DNA of 64,000 nt from Phellopilus nigrolimitatus (lineage: Eukaryota; Basidiomycota; Agaricomycetes; Hymenochaetales; Hymenochaetaceae): contig JAJOHG010000001.1 in NCBI GenBank assembly GCA_021029095.1, forward strand, positions 2,356,001 to 2,420,000. Direction: 5' to 3'. The position numbers were made by a program, and so were the translations under genes. Positions 47,602-59,907 of the stretch are shown one piece after another (the first letter of the stretch is position 1; each line of letters begins with the position of its first letter). Below the pieces are notes generated by a model. It was not told where the DNA came from. It saw nothing but the letters and a program-made list of their open reading frames with translations, and did not search any database.

Positions 47602-49365
47602 TCAAAGCATGAGAGCGCTGACACCAGCGACGGCTCCGAGTACTCCCGACGCAAGGACGGCGAACACCGTTTGAGGGTTAGGCGAGACAGCTTGACCCGC
47701 GCTAGAGGAATGCGACGACGACGCGTCACTGGCCTGGACTGAGCCAGGGGCACCCGAAGAAAGCGTAATGACCGCAGAACCTGAGAAACGTATGGCTCAG
47801 TGAAACCGAACAAGTAGAGATAGAGCTATCGACACTCACTGACTGACGCCGGAGGGTTCGTGCTGTTGTTATTCGTCTCGATATACGCATCGCTGAGCGG
47901 CTTGTTCTGGCACGTGATGACTGGCTCTACTGTGAGCTTCGGCTGAAATGCAAGCGCCTCCGGAATGATATAACCCGTCGCGAGCTCCACAGTCTCCTGG
48001 AACAAGTCATGCTCGAGCACGATGAAACCAGTGTCAATCGTGGACGCATTACCCAAGATCTGGTTGAAGTTCTGGATAACTTCAGATGACGATATCGTTC
48101 CACCGTTGATGTTAAAGTCTCCCGTATCAAAAGTCGCGGACGCGCTGATACGCGTCCACATCACAGGCGTGAGACCCATAGCTGTAGCAATAGCACGGAC
48201 GCGGTCGCTGATAAGACTGTTAGCTTACCATTTCTTAAACGGAAGAATCAAATTCTCTTCGTCTGACGTACTCGATGTCACCGTAGGGAGGACGGAACGT
48301 GTTGGGTGTCACTCCAAGGATATCCTTTATGATCTTCTTGGTCCATCCAAACTCTGCGATGATGCCCTCGGTCGAGACTGTCGTGAGCGGCGGGTGGCTC
48401 CAAGTGTGAACGCCAATTTGATGTGATGTCATGTATTCTGTCTGCAGGATGCGCGGGTTCTCCAAAATACGCGAGCCGATCGTGAAGAACGTCGATTTCA
48501 GGCTTTGCTGGTCGAGATAATCCAGAAGATTTGGCGTGTAGAACGCCGGACCGTCGTCGTACGTGAGTCCCCACGTGAGCTTTTGCGGGCACGTCGTGAC
48601 GTCCGTCTCGCGCGTGCATCCTCCGCATGTCCACCAGCAACGAGATTGGTCGGCCGCAGCCGCCGCAGTTGGCAGAGCATGCTGCCTCCCCGACAGTCAC
48701 ACTGATGTTCGGGATACTGGCAAAAAGTCGCGTAAATCTAACGTCCAACGACGACTAAATGCCAACAATGCTCACCTTATACCAGTGCTCGCGACTTCCT
48801 GGATCCACTGCTGGACCTCCGGTGAGTCTGTAGGCGGGGCTTTGTCCATTGGGGGATAATTCGCCGCATTCAATGACGAGACTGCATAGTTACCAGATAA
48901 CAACTGAGTTAGCAAAGCGCGCCAACACGTCTTAAAATAAACGCGAACACGCGCAAAAGAAGAAAGAACATGGAATCTTCAAGTGCCTTGTACGCCACCT
49001 GTGGTATGCTATATGGAGAGAAAACCGAAACACTCACTGTCCGGGAGCGGCGGAGCGCCCGAGATACCAGAAGGCGTCGCGCCAGGGGCAAAGGTCGTCG
49101 CGAGTGGGATAGTGGCGGTAGTGGCCTGATTCGGAATAATCGAAGAGAGCGGGACCGCTGTCGGGTTTTGGGATAGCAGCGAAACGGACACTTGTGGCGG
49201 CAAGGAGGCCGCGCTGGAGGCGGGGGCTGCGGATGAAGCGCCCGAAACGGCAGCAGCTGACGACGAGGCGGCTTGGCGTGCATAGAAGTAGCGATCATGG
49301 TCAGCGCATGCGATGGCGAGGAGGGGGAGTTGGGCTGCGGCGGCAGCGAGAACGACGAGCTTCAT
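47602..49365 (-). CDS. GPI-anchored chitin deacetylase (CE4/NodB), one frameshift
   Basis: Secreted polysaccharide deacetylase converting cell-wall chitin to chitosan. Exons 49365-49038, 48881-48776, 48716-48272, 48207-47840, 47780-47602; about 474 residues. A signal peptide (MKLVVLAAAAAQLPLLAIAC) and a Ser/Ala-rich linker lead to the NodB domain: LTYDDGPAF (metal Asp), GVHTWSHPPL (His ligands), FRPPYGDID; upstream is the Cys-rich CWWTCGGCTRETDV insert typical of basidiomycete enzymes. The end is Ser-rich, then hydrophobic (VFAVLASGVLGAVAGVSALM), a GPI signal. Exon 3 is one base too long: dropping one base of the C run at 48688-48691 restores frame from ISVTVG to ADQSRCWW. Confidence 0.88.
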
Positions 49366-49957
49366 GGCTGTCGAGTTGGAGTAGGAGTAGGAGTTGGAGG
49401 TGGAGGGGAAGATGATGGGGTTCAAACTGAGCCAACAAGTCGCCCCTCCGACGTGACCTAAAAGACTCTCCAAAATTCCAAAAATAGATGGTCGGCATCC
49501 CGGCACAGTCTGGTCTATTTATTTATAAATTTAAAATTATATCGATCAGAAACCCCGTTTTGAAAGCCGCCATCATCGCTGCCGTTGTTAAGCGAATGCA
49601 AGCGATTGCAAATCTCAGTTTGGCAGTTTCGCTAGGAGACGGAGGTCCTCTTTACGAGGATACCAACCACAGTATGTCGTGGATGCTCGTGTGCAGGTCT
49701 ATCTCAGTGTCTCGAGCCCAACCCGCAGCCTGCCCCTGTGCGGCATCCCCGGCATGGACAATTCATTCTGATGGTCGTGTCGTCTAGCGTCGAACCCAAA
49801 AATAAAATGAATGTTGAAAATCCCTCCAATTCGCTAAACAACAACGGCGATCAGGTCTGCATCATATACACACATTTTATGCCGAATCGAAGCTACTGAT
49901 AGTAGACCACATGTAATCACAAGTCACAATCACAAATACGAATAACCAACATCATGC
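49366..49957. other. intergenic
   Basis: 592 bases upstream of chitin deacetylase and downstream of the SET gene, both minus strand. It should contain the deacetylase promoter; no motif recognised. Confidence 0.45.
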
Positions 49958-51106
49958 TCAGACCCTCCTCTGCTTTTTTGTCTCTGGCTTCTCGAGGTCA
50001 ATCTCCTCCGCATCTTCGTCCTCGTCGTCTTCGTCCTCGCTGTCCTCCTCGTCACTGATGTCTACCCCGGATCCGGCCTTGCCAGTGAACCAGTCGATCG
50101 CCTCCGGGTAGATGTCGTTTGCGATCACAAGACCGATCTAAAAATACGAATCACGAAAAGAACAACAGTGAGCAAAGACCGCGACAGCGAGGGTGCCGAA
50201 CACGGCATGCTCACATCAAAAGGATCCGACTCCTTCTCGAAGAAGTTGAAAAAGCTACCCGGGTCCGACACGTCGTCGTCGTCTGTCACTCGCGGATGCA
50301 GCTTCGTCAGATTCACCGTGTCGCTTTTCCACGAAATCTTCGTTGCCTAGTGGACCAACACAGTTTTTGAGACATTACGCTGTATGTATATAACTTGCAC
50401 AGAACACACGCACCTGAGGAGCAACGTCCCTCTCCCAGTCAAAATCAAGCATGGACGGCGTGATGCCATGCTCGTCAGCAACCTCGTCTTTCGCGGCAGG
50501 AGGCGCGATGAACTTGTATTCTTTTTTGAGGACCTTGTCAGAGAAGTACGGGTTCTCAGCAAAATGCTACAACACAAAAATCACGTCAGTCCTCTTCATT
50601 GTCTCGCTTTGAGTCAACATGGCAGAGACGCGACTTACGAATTCGAGCGAAAAGGTGCGGCTCTCCGCAGGGTCGCGTTCGACCCAAACGTCCTCAAGCG
50701 CGATGAGCGCCTTTTGGTCATCGATATGCTGCACATGAATCCCGAACTGGCCGCAGTTCATGAGCGCAACCGACCAAAACTTGGGCACCGTCTTCACATA
50801 TTCGCGGCGCTTCGCATACACGGGCGCGAGGCGCTTATGGTTTTCGCGGTCTAAGCATAACAAAGATGGGTGATTGCGATACGAAGAAAAAAAGTTGACA
50901 CAGAACGCTCGTCAGAAACTGCTGGACGAAGAGAGAAGGTTCAACGAGAACACAGCGCACCGTTCGCCAGCTCAGCACGAAGGATGTCCTTGTTGAGGTC
51001 CTCGAGCTTTTTGTGCACATCATCACCAATCTCGACGTCGAAGATGTTTTTTCTCCTCCTCCGCGCCGGGAGACGCGCGTTTCTTGCCAGCAGCAGCTCC
51101 GGACAT
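49958..51106 (-). CDS. SET/VPS75-like histone chaperone (NAP family), one frameshift
   Basis: NAP-fold histone chaperone, closest in form to SET/TAF-I and yeast Vps75. Exons 51106-50961, 50850-50639, 50566-50414, 50346-50215, 50137-49958; about 273 residues. Motifs: KKLEDLNKDILRAEL (dimerisation helix), KRREYVKTVPKFWSVAL, ALIALEDVWVERDP, FSLEFHFAENPYFSDKVLKKEYKF, SFFNFFE, and an acidic tail (DISDEEDSEDEDDEDEDAEE). From the start codon the frame runs MSGAAAGKK to EEEK, then must lose one base in the six-T run at 51047-51052 (plus strand) to continue NIFDVEIGDD. With that single base removed all phases agree. Confidence 0.87.
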
Positions 51107-53044
51107 TGTGGCTTTTGAGTAGTCGATACTAGGCGCAGCAGGTGTCTGAGTATATGTGGGTCCCGAATAGACACGCGTCCTGGCTGCACGTGCAAGCTGT
51201 TGATGATTATGTCAGTCTCTGTGCTGTAGCGAGCGAGAACGAACGCGTACTCTGCAGAGGGACGGGAAGTGGGAAGAGGTTGGGTTGAGAAGAACAAACT
51301 CAAACGGTTCGCCAAAAGCTCCAATGCGAATTTTTTGTTCGCTGATCGCCGCCTATTGCCACGGTGATGTGATCAAACTCCGCTCGGATCCCTCCGAGTT
51401 AGGATTTACCGCTGTACTGTAGCCTTGATTGTGATCCTTCATAATAAGCAGTTCTGGTTCTCAGCTGCCTCAGATAAAAGCACAGATTTGGGGGACACTT
51501 ACCAGACAATTTCTGAACTCGAAGAGAGCTTGCGGGTGGCTGTAAGGGTCGAATGCGTGCCTGGTGACGGTCGTGACCTATGTAACACGTCACAGTGCAT
51601 GTAAGGGGCTTGTGCGCTCGGTATGTGGTTTCTCATTTACATGACAATTCTAGGAAAAGGCAAGTGTATATGTGTACTCCATGCACAGGAGTGGAACGGC
51701 GTTCCGTTCCAACTTTGAATGACCCTACTGCAGCACGCACGTACGTATTTCTCTGGCAGTGAAAGACCTTTCGCAAGTCCCTTGCAAATTCTTCCGTCGA
51801 CTTGGCAGGTTCGTCGCGTATCCTCTCCCATCACGTCTTCGAGCCAGGCCAGACGAAGGAAATCTGCGCGTGGTTACGTGGTTCGTAAAGGGCAAATCGC
51901 AAGTTCGGCCACAAATGCGCTTTCGCGCATGGGTCGCCGCAACGAGAAGGCTGCTCAACTCACTGCAGGTCAGTCCGGCGGCGCGCAGAAGGAAGGACAG
52001 GTTCAGAGACAGGAGAAAGACCGGGGACAACAAGAAGTTGTTCTCGGCGCTCGTCTCGACGCTGTCGCAGCCCATGCGTTTCACCGGCCGACACGGCTCC
52101 TCCATTGACTTCGGGCCTGTCCGCCCCGCGCTTCGCCTACGAACCCGATCCGTATAAACGATTTCTCATCGGGCACGTCCCCGCGTGACGCCGCACTTCA
52201 GAGCAACGCGCCGCCGCTCGCGGCCGACGTTTAGTGCGCCCGGCCCTGCGTCCGCACACAATCTGTTTATGCAGTTCGAACACACCGCAAGTGCAGGAGG
52301 CCTCAAAAGCCGCAGCGGGCTTGCAGCGTCCCTCGGCGCGGGCCATACCTTCTTCGTCGGCTCGTTCCCGTACTTTCGCGCAATAAGACGTCCTCTGGCG
52401 TATCTAATTCGCTCGGCACATATGCTGAGCTTGACGACGAGGACATGGAGGACTTTGTCCCCTCGTCTCTCAAGGACCTCCTCACCTCGGAGGAGCAGAG
52501 CCATCGCATGTCTCGCAGGTCCTCCGCCACGACGGCAGCCGTGCCTGGGATTGTGATGACGTTTTTCGCGCTCTGGCGTACGCTCGGAAGATAGTCGCCA
52601 CCGACACTTCATGTTCCGTATTCGGTCATTCTGTGCAGCGGCTCGGCGAGCTTTGGGGGCCTCGGCCTGCCTTCTTCCTAAGATCCGACTCGGGACTGCA
52701 CGCCGGTTACGAAAATGACGATCCACAGCTCAATATTATAAAATAAATAAGTTGTAATTGAACTAAAATATATAGTAAGGTGACCCGCAGCCTCTGACCC
52801 GGACCTGCAGGTCAGTACGTATGACCCGCGGATCCGGGTCATACTTGGGTGGCTTAATCTGATACCCGTGCAAACGTGTCCGGGTTGACCGTCTACATGT
52901 GTTTCCATGGGCCATAGCCGTGTTTTTATTATGTGTATCGTCCTAGTCACGAAGCACAGCCGAAGAATCCATAGTGACTGCGGTCTGTTCTTGCTCACAC
53001 GTCGGATTTTCCGTCTATCCCATACCTTTGTCTAAGAGAGAAAC
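51107..53044. other. interval with decayed coding sequence
   Basis: 1.9 kb with no intact gene. The part from about 51720 to 52560 contains coding-like remnants in shifting frames (see separate entry). The last 400 bases are AT-richer and should include the promoter of the JmjC-type gene. Confidence 0.45.
51720..52560 (+). pseudogene. degenerate protein-coding remnant
   Basis: Plus-strand segments read like protein but change frame and are interrupted: SSATNALSRMGRRNEKAAQL near 51905, FAYEPDPYKRFLIGHVP near 52129, SAHNLFMQFEHTASAGGL near 52252, and ELDDEDMEDFVPSSLKDLL followed by SEEQSHRMSRRSS near 52430-52530. The last piece resembles the C-terminal end of basidiomycete CCCH zinc-finger-type RNA-binding proteins (recalled, not searched). 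No single splice model joins the pieces. Either a decayed gene copy or a gene damaged by sequence errors. Confidence 0.35.
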
Positions 53045-56000
53045 ATGTCTGTCGTCCCAGCTTCAGCCGTTCTCCTCTCAGAGTTCATTCGAGAGCGGTC
53101 TGTACCCGACGGCTCTCATACTCCCATTGCATTCCTACTTACACCTGTTGGCGCATCAGCACCCTTTTACTGTGCAGCATCGTCGTGGTCAACGCCCCCT
53201 ATCCCTGGATATGGGCCCTTGACTCCTACTAGGATTGTTTCTCGTCTCTATCGGTCAATGATGGCCTTTAACATGTCGCTCATTACAAGTTTGAGAGCAA
53301 CCCATCCAAATGATCGATCACTCGCCCGTGCATCTGTCACGGCTACTGGATGCACCGAGTGGTCCCACGGCATCATCCAAGCTATGCTCTTTGACAAGCT
53401 TGACTGGGCTGTACGATCTCATGATGTAACTACTTCAATTCTCCGTATTGAGCAGATGCCATTCATGAAACCAGCTGCGATCCCAAAGCAAGCTGAACGA
53501 ATGTGGGAGATCTACCAGAAGTGGCCCGAGACAGCATCGTCGTTCGTTACTGCTTGGATCACAAGCGAATCTGAAGATATCGAAATGCCCCCCTGTATAA
53601 CCATTAGCAGCGACACTGAGTCCACCGTTCATTCATGGCACGGGATGCGTAGCGTGGTAGAATCTCTTGTGCGAGGGACAGAGCAAACCTCCGCAGCTAT
53701 GCACATAAACCTCGTAGAGAATAACTTCTGTTGGGCTGCTCTGGGTTTACTAGCTATCTTGCTGGTAAGCTGCGTGCCTTACATTTTGTTTCAATCTCTG
53801 TAGTTTTTCATTCGAATCATGTCCGGCTTCTTTCCCTCACCTTTTCTTTTTCCTTTTTAAAGCAATTGATGTGCAGTGTTTATTTTTCTAAATTACATTT
53901 GTTTTAGCGTGCGTCAGATGAAAAGATAGTCGCCCCTACTCTTAATAACGGCGCTACGGTCCCTGCTATCAGTGGGGATGGCTCGGGGGCCATGCCGAAG
54001 AAGAGGTTGACTGAATACTTAGCGTAAGTGATTATATCTCTAGTCTCTACTTTCAAGCGTACTAATTTCTCACTGATCGCATCAGTGAGAACTGTGGACA
54101 CCTTCTGAGAGAAATCGCAGGACTAGCCGATTACGACTTACTTCGTCCACTTTACGCGTTGGCAGGAATCTCACCGATCGTGTTGCTCAGTAAACTACAA
54201 ATCACGGCAACTGGGAAATGTAAAGTCGGCCTATCGCACCTTGCTGAGGTGTGCATTCGTACAATTTTGGCTATTTCTTCTCTGTTAAATCCCTTTTTTC
54301 CAGTTAATCACACATCCTTCTCTCAATGAAGATCGGTCCCGCCGCTATATCGAAGGTGATCTCCTTAGAGTTCTCATCCAAATGGCTGTGAAGGGACGTT
54401 CCCATTTCAAAACGTGCATGGGGCCAGTGATCCAGAGATGGCGTGAATCTGATGTTGTAACTGAGTCCAATACAGTTGCACCGGAGAAGGCTGTCACTGA
54501 AATTGACCTAGCTGGTTCTCTCAGACAGTGCACAGGAAACACGGCCAGTAGGCTTCCGCGTGATACAGAATATCGCAAAGGTAGTCGAGAAGATCGGCAG
54601 GCGATGCAGAGCGAAGAGACATGAAATCACTGACATCTTGGAAGTCATAGACCTCACGGGTGAAAAACCCCCATGGCTAGCATCTGCACTCGTCTCTGAG
54701 GCAGCGAAGAAGACTTCGGCTTTGAAGTCGGAAAAGTCGGATTCTTCCCAAGGGGAAAACATCAATACCAAGCCACTTGAAGACGACGAAATGCGACACA
54801 GCAAGCGCGAGAAGAAAGGTGTTGAACGTGGCCTGGGTGGCGAACTGGGAAAGCTGTTTCTGAAACGAAACAGGAAGCGAACCAGGAAGCCTGAACTCGC
54901 ATCGGAGGATGCTGGAAAGGGGGAAAACAAGCGAGGAGCAGAGGACGATATCGAACTGAACGATGAGACATCTCGGACGAAGAGGTCGCGATACATTGAT
55001 GATTCCGACGAGAGTATTGATTCAATGTGTCAGCTCAAATATGCAGATTTTTCGAAACCTCCTCCTGGTGTATGTATCGCAGGATTATGACAGGTATTGT
55101 GATTGATGTTTTTTTTTCCCCCATAGACCACCGAGAGTTGTACATTTCAACTTTTTGTCCCCATGGAAAAATGTGAAGACATTGCGACGAGCTCTGCTGG
55201 CGAAAGACGTTCTTCTATCATACCAAAGGACTCATCTGGCAATCCGGAACACAATGTAATTGCAGAGGATAATGCATCTTTGAACTTTGGTTCAGAGCTC
55301 ATGCCTCTTAGTACTCAATCTCAAGACGTGTCAAACACAGAAGCGCGTGTCCTTTCCGAAGAGTCCATTCAGTGCGAGAAGTCACCATGTAACTCTGACT
55401 ACATTGACTGGAGAGACAACGCGTATGATTACCAATTGGAGACGATGACAGTGACGATTCCGGTTTGGCCGAGCATGGTAAGTTCTGCAGCTGCCTTGAA
55501 ATAAATGATGTTCATGGCGTATCATTGCAGCAGTCAGGGGTTTTGGAAGCGTCAGATGCTGTTGAAAGCCAGTATTGGCGAAAAGAGGCACACGAAAACA
55601 ATACTCCGTAAGGATTGGGAAAGGCTGGGTTTTGCACAGCGTCGAGAAGTCTTCACACATGCGAACGTGCACATCAGCGGACCTCCGCAGGAGCCATTAT
55701 TTGGAATTCAGGACTGGTCATCACTAGGCTTAGATGGTCTATTGGACCTTGCTCAGTTTCGGCAGGTCCATGGTATGTTCATTGGCATAGGGATACTGCT
55801 GTTGACTAATTAAAGTTTGCAGATATGACCGTTCCGATTGTTGGCGATGAGAACACCAATCTGCGCCTAGCTACACTTGGCGACATGATCAAGTACATCA
55901 CTAATATAAAAAAGGAAGTGAAACTCGCGCCAATGGAAGGGGCAAAGAGTAAATTGGGTGCTCATTGTCTGAACGCACTAGATATTCCACTTCCTGGAGC

Positions 56001-57087
56001 TAATACTCCCATGTGAGTGAGCTGCGTGATGGGGATAAGTGAAGTACTGAGTGAGGTCTTCAGCGAATTCGACGATTGCTCAAGGTTTATCTTCCAACCC
56101 AATGGCGCGTTCAAATGGCGCACCAAGTTAGGGCTGACTTCGCTAGCGAATCATTGGGGGTTACTTGCTCTGCAGTCCGCACGCTCAGGAGCCCACATAG
56201 ATGCAGGTGGGGGGTGCAGTATCATCCATATGCTTCATGGTAGCAAAGAGTGGCTTATCGCGACAAGCGCCAGTATGCTACCCGGTCCCTGTGGGTGGCG
56301 TCCCGAAGATTCAGCTTGGGAAGCTGTGTACTTGAGGCCCGGGGATGACCTGTACGTGCACCCTGTTCATATTTAGCTCTCAAACTGAATGTCAAGAATG
56401 TACATAGGCTTTTGCAGCCTGGTACGGTCCACAGTGATATCACTCTGGATGATTGCCTTCGCCATCGGTGGGCACTTCTACTTTTCGGGCCTGTTCGATT
56501 CAACACTCAAAGCAATGGTTGTCGAGCACTTCCGAGGGAAATGGATTACGAACACAGGACACACTCGCATGCCGATGCTTCTCCTCAAGGCATTGGCAGG
56601 ATACGCCGAGACTTTCTTTGCGTCTATGCATACTGAATGTAAGTGCGTTTTTAAAAGTTCAGGAACTGCTGCTGAGTCAAGAATCAATAGCAATTCGCTT
56701 CCTGACCCACTCCAACTCGCATTTCTTTTCGTTATCATTCGCCATCTAGACCAGCTGGGACCTGAACTTGCAAAAGGCGCAAATGAGAGGTCGTGGACAG
56801 ATTCTTCGCGATTCAAAGCTGACTTCGCACACGCGCGCGGTATTCTTCGAATCTTCCTCCGGGACGTTATTGAACTTCAAGGACTTGCTTTTCAGGAGAA
56901 ACTGCGCGCGGCAGAAGATGCATTTGCCTATCTAGTGCTTGGTTTCAATGAAGTTATGGACAAAACAGAGACGGACAAGGTCATCACATGCATATGCATG
57001 TGCAGACTTCGCCACGTCAACCCTGACCGATTCAAGGTCGACAACGCCACATCAACTAACAAGAAAGGTAGTACGGAGGTGGGCTAG
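53045..57087 (+). CDS. JmjC-type (cupin) protein with novel N-terminal region, frame broken once
   Basis: Exons include 53045-53764, 53908-54023, 54086-54248, 54304 onward, to 55069, 55127-55477, 55538-55772, 55823-56012, 56064-56351, 56408 onward. Residues 1-240 are unrecognised. The middle is acidic and basic low-complexity with likely nuclear signals (KRNRKRTRK, RTKRSRY). The C-terminal third resembles the agaricomycete JmjC-domain family: FTHANVHISGPPQEPLFGIQDW, AHIDAGGGCSIIHMLHGSKEWLI and LLQPGTVHSDITLDD, giving an H-x-D...H set that could bind Fe(II)/2-oxoglutarate. One base appears extra at 56458-56461: beyond it GGHFYFSGLFDSTLKAMVVEHF continues in another frame. The splice between 54430 and 54550 is ambiguous. 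It could be two genes. Confidence 0.55.
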
Positions 57088-57185
57088 GGCATCCAGAGTG
57101 ATGGGTAGAACAAGGATACCAATGTACACAAAATAGTACAAAGTAAAATAACCGAATGACCTCTATAGTATTAGGACACAGCTTG

Positions 57186-58950
57186 CTATTGGAAAGCCAT
57201 ATGTTTCTCCAGACACTTGAGCACCCGTTGCTTGGGATACTTAGGCGCAACTGGAAGACCGTGCTGCCTGGCCCATCGACGGACGACGTTAGGGTCTGAA
57301 ATAAAGAACGGTTAATTAGCTATGTTATGCACTGAGCAAAAATGAAATGCCCACAATCTGTAACGATACCGTCGATCCCCCATCCCATCACTTGTTCGAC
57401 GATATTCAGCCTGTTCACCTTTGTATGGCCTTCAGCCTCATTTCGTTTCCATAAAGGTAGATAGAGTACGCACCGTCCACACCTTCACCCCCATCCCGAG
57501 CCTTTTCGCCTCGCGCACCATCTCTCTGCTCGCAAATGGTTCGTAACCATCGATGTTTGGATCCGGAGAGGGACTTTGGAAGGACTCTGCAGAGGGCGAA
57601 AATAGATCCACGCCAAGTGCGTGGGCTGCCTGAGCTGCCTTCTCTCCGGAAGAAGGACCGGGGAAGGAGGAGAGGTTGATTCCGGCGAGCCACGGAGAAG
57701 GGAGCGATGAATCGGTTGGGTGGTATGCCTGTTTCGCTGAAAAGACAGGAAACTCTCAGTCGAGGCTTTCCAGCGATGTTTTTGGATTGTCATACTCGTC
57801 GATTAGAGCAGAAAGAGTTATGGTTGAATCGTATTTCTTAGAAAGTCTGTATTAGTAACAAAAACACATTCATTTAGGCGTAAGTGGCTACCTTCATTTC
57901 CACAAGCGTCCTCCAGTCGAAACTCTGATACTGTATTTAAAGTCAGCCGAACTGTCACCGCAATCCCAAAAGTATTTCACCAACCGTTATCGAATCCTTG
58001 TATCCACTGCTTTCGAAAACCTCGTGTTGCCTTTCTACGAACTCGCTCACTGATTTCGTACGGTTGAAGAGGCTTGGGTCACTTTTGCTTTCGATGTTCC
58101 ATAGGATTTGGTGATCAGGATCTGCGCACTTGACGAAATCAAACAATTCCTCAAGTGTGGAGATACGTGTTCTTGGATATGTGAGCTGAAGTGCTAAGTG
58201 CAAAAGTGGGAAAAATAAGCCTTGCTCTTTGAAGAAAAGGAAATGAAGAAACAAGAAACATACGGTAGTCGTTCTGTCTCAGCGATCCGCAATCAAGGGT
58301 TTGCAACTGAGCCAAGGTGAGGTTCGCGACGAACTTCCCTACATAACTGGTTGCGCCGTGAATAAAGGCGAAATATTGAGACTTTATTCAAACATACGGG
58401 TAGTCAGGATCTCCGTGGTACTAAATGAAATGAATTAGTTACGACGGACTCGGAAAAATAGTAAGACTGACTTACGAGGGGCCCGGTATCCTGACATTTC
58501 TGGGGAACAATTTCCTCGTCGTGCCATACAACGACCACGCCGTCCTATGCAAGTGATAAACACTGAGGAATCCAATCGTGGAACTGGGATTTCTCATCCC
58601 TTACTTTCGTGATACCATTGTCAAGCTCGAGCGTTGTCGAACCGTCTATCAGAGCCCTGTGTGAGATCGTCAGCGTTACTGGTGCTTCACAGAAGATATT
58701 GGTATACATTTACCATGCGAAACTGGGAAGGGTGTTCTCGACCGTGTTTCCTCGCCCACCTCGGTGCGCCTGTTCGAGGCCGAATAGTAAGATAAACGCT
58801 TCATGAACCTAGAATACCGCCTAATTGACAGACCTGGATATCAAAGTACTTGCTCCCGTGTGATGCCTTGGAGTCCAGCACCTCCTGCGAGGGTGGGATG
58901 GATACCCCGCGTGCGGAGAGGAGCAGAGCGAAGAATTCGAGGATTAACAT
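57186..58950 (-). CDS. glycerophosphodiester phosphodiesterase-family protein (GDPD), secretory
   Basis: Starts MLILEFFALLLSARG, a probable signal peptide, in exon 58950-58834. Following short exons code AHRGGRGNTVENTLPSFAW, ALIDGSTTLELDNGITK, DGVVVVWHDEEIVPQKCQ and DTGPLYHGDPDYPYVGKFVANLTL. These carry the GDPD core: catalytic HR..(E)NT, the metal-site ELD, and the second catalytic HDE. Further on are RISTLEELFDFVKC, ILWNIESKSDP, and near 57.4-57.7 kb VKVWTVNRLNIVEQVMGWGIDGIVTDYP. The enzyme would cleave glycerophosphodiesters to glycerol-3-phosphate and an alcohol; secretory or vacuolar location is inferred. About ten exons; internal junctions were read by frame and not all were checked base by base. 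It converges with the JmjC gene (98 bp apart). Confidence 0.82.
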
Positions 58951-59399
58951 GCCTCAGGAAGACGAGGGTAAGCTACAGAACAAGGACACTGTAGAGAGCT
59001 GGGACTCTTCTTTAGAGGAATCGTGTTGGGATCGTAACTTCCTGTCAACCTCCACTCGGCTTTTTCTTAACTATTTCATCATCACCGGTCGACCAGTGCG
59101 AAGCCCGGCGAATGTGCGCCTCGCGTTTGGCTGGGAGGCCACGAACGTGTGCAAGCCTGTTCATCCTTGAGCGCCTTCCTAGAATAAACTCCGCAACTAC
59201 AGATGCTGTCGTCATCCATAAAGGCAAGCAGGCAAGTTATTTGCCACTGCGGCCAGAAACGGTATAAAGTCCGGGGCGAACGTGCCAGTGGCTGAGCAAG
59301 CGCTTGTTTAGAAGCACGGGCGCTGACGTTGTGATTCGTCATCAGCGCTTGATGTACTCGATGCAATCTCGACCCTCGAGTGCTTTTTTTCTCCGGTAA
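58951..59399. promoter_or_regulatory. divergent promoter region, GDPD / COX19
   Basis: 449 bp between two divergent start codons. No TATA box or other motif recognised. Confidence 0.4.
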
Positions 59400-59907
59400 A
59401 TGTCCTTCGGAAGGCCGCAATCGCTCGGGAGAGCTCGTCAACTCGCCGCCAGACAGAGGCTCCTTCCCTCTTGACCACGATGGTGTGTGCTTGTGCTAGG
59501 TCGCAACTGGCACGCGATAACCTCTTAGTACAGGCGAGTGCAAAGAGCAAATGAAGGCGTATCTCGCTTGCCTCCAGCAGAACGGCGCCAGCTCAACGCC
59601 GTGCCGCATCGCAGGCAAAGGCTATCTGGAGTGTCGGATGACAAAGTAAGTCCATTCGTCCTCGATCATCGACCTGCCATCTTTTTGCTTATAACTCAAT
59701 CTCAATCTGTTCCGCCTTATTCCCATGACCATATATATTTCGACTTTCTAATGCTGCCTGCCGTTTGTCTCATTTCATGACAGAGGACTCATGGAACGCG
59801 ACGAATGGCGCAACCTCGGCATGAATAACGTCGACAAGGGCTCCGCCCCTTCCGATACCGCCTCCCCACCAAGTCAAAGCGCGGAAGGAACTACGAAGAC
59901 TTCGTGA
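59400..59907 (+). CDS. COX19: cytochrome c oxidase assembly factor COX19, one frameshift
   Basis: Twin CX9C protein of the mitochondrial intermembrane space, imported by Mia40/Erv1 and needed for copper delivery to cytochrome oxidase. Exons 59400-59482, 59534-59645, 59784-59907; about 105 residues. Visible: MSFGRPQSLG, then SPPDRGSFPLDHDG, then both CX9C pairs, CKEQMKAYLAC and CRIAGKGYLEC, then GLMERDEWRNLGM, all typical of COX19. Between MSFGRPQSLG and NSPPDRGSF the frame shifts by one: an extra base (or two missing) near 59427-59434, in a GAGAG stretch. Without that change the protein would stop early. Confidence 0.85.
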
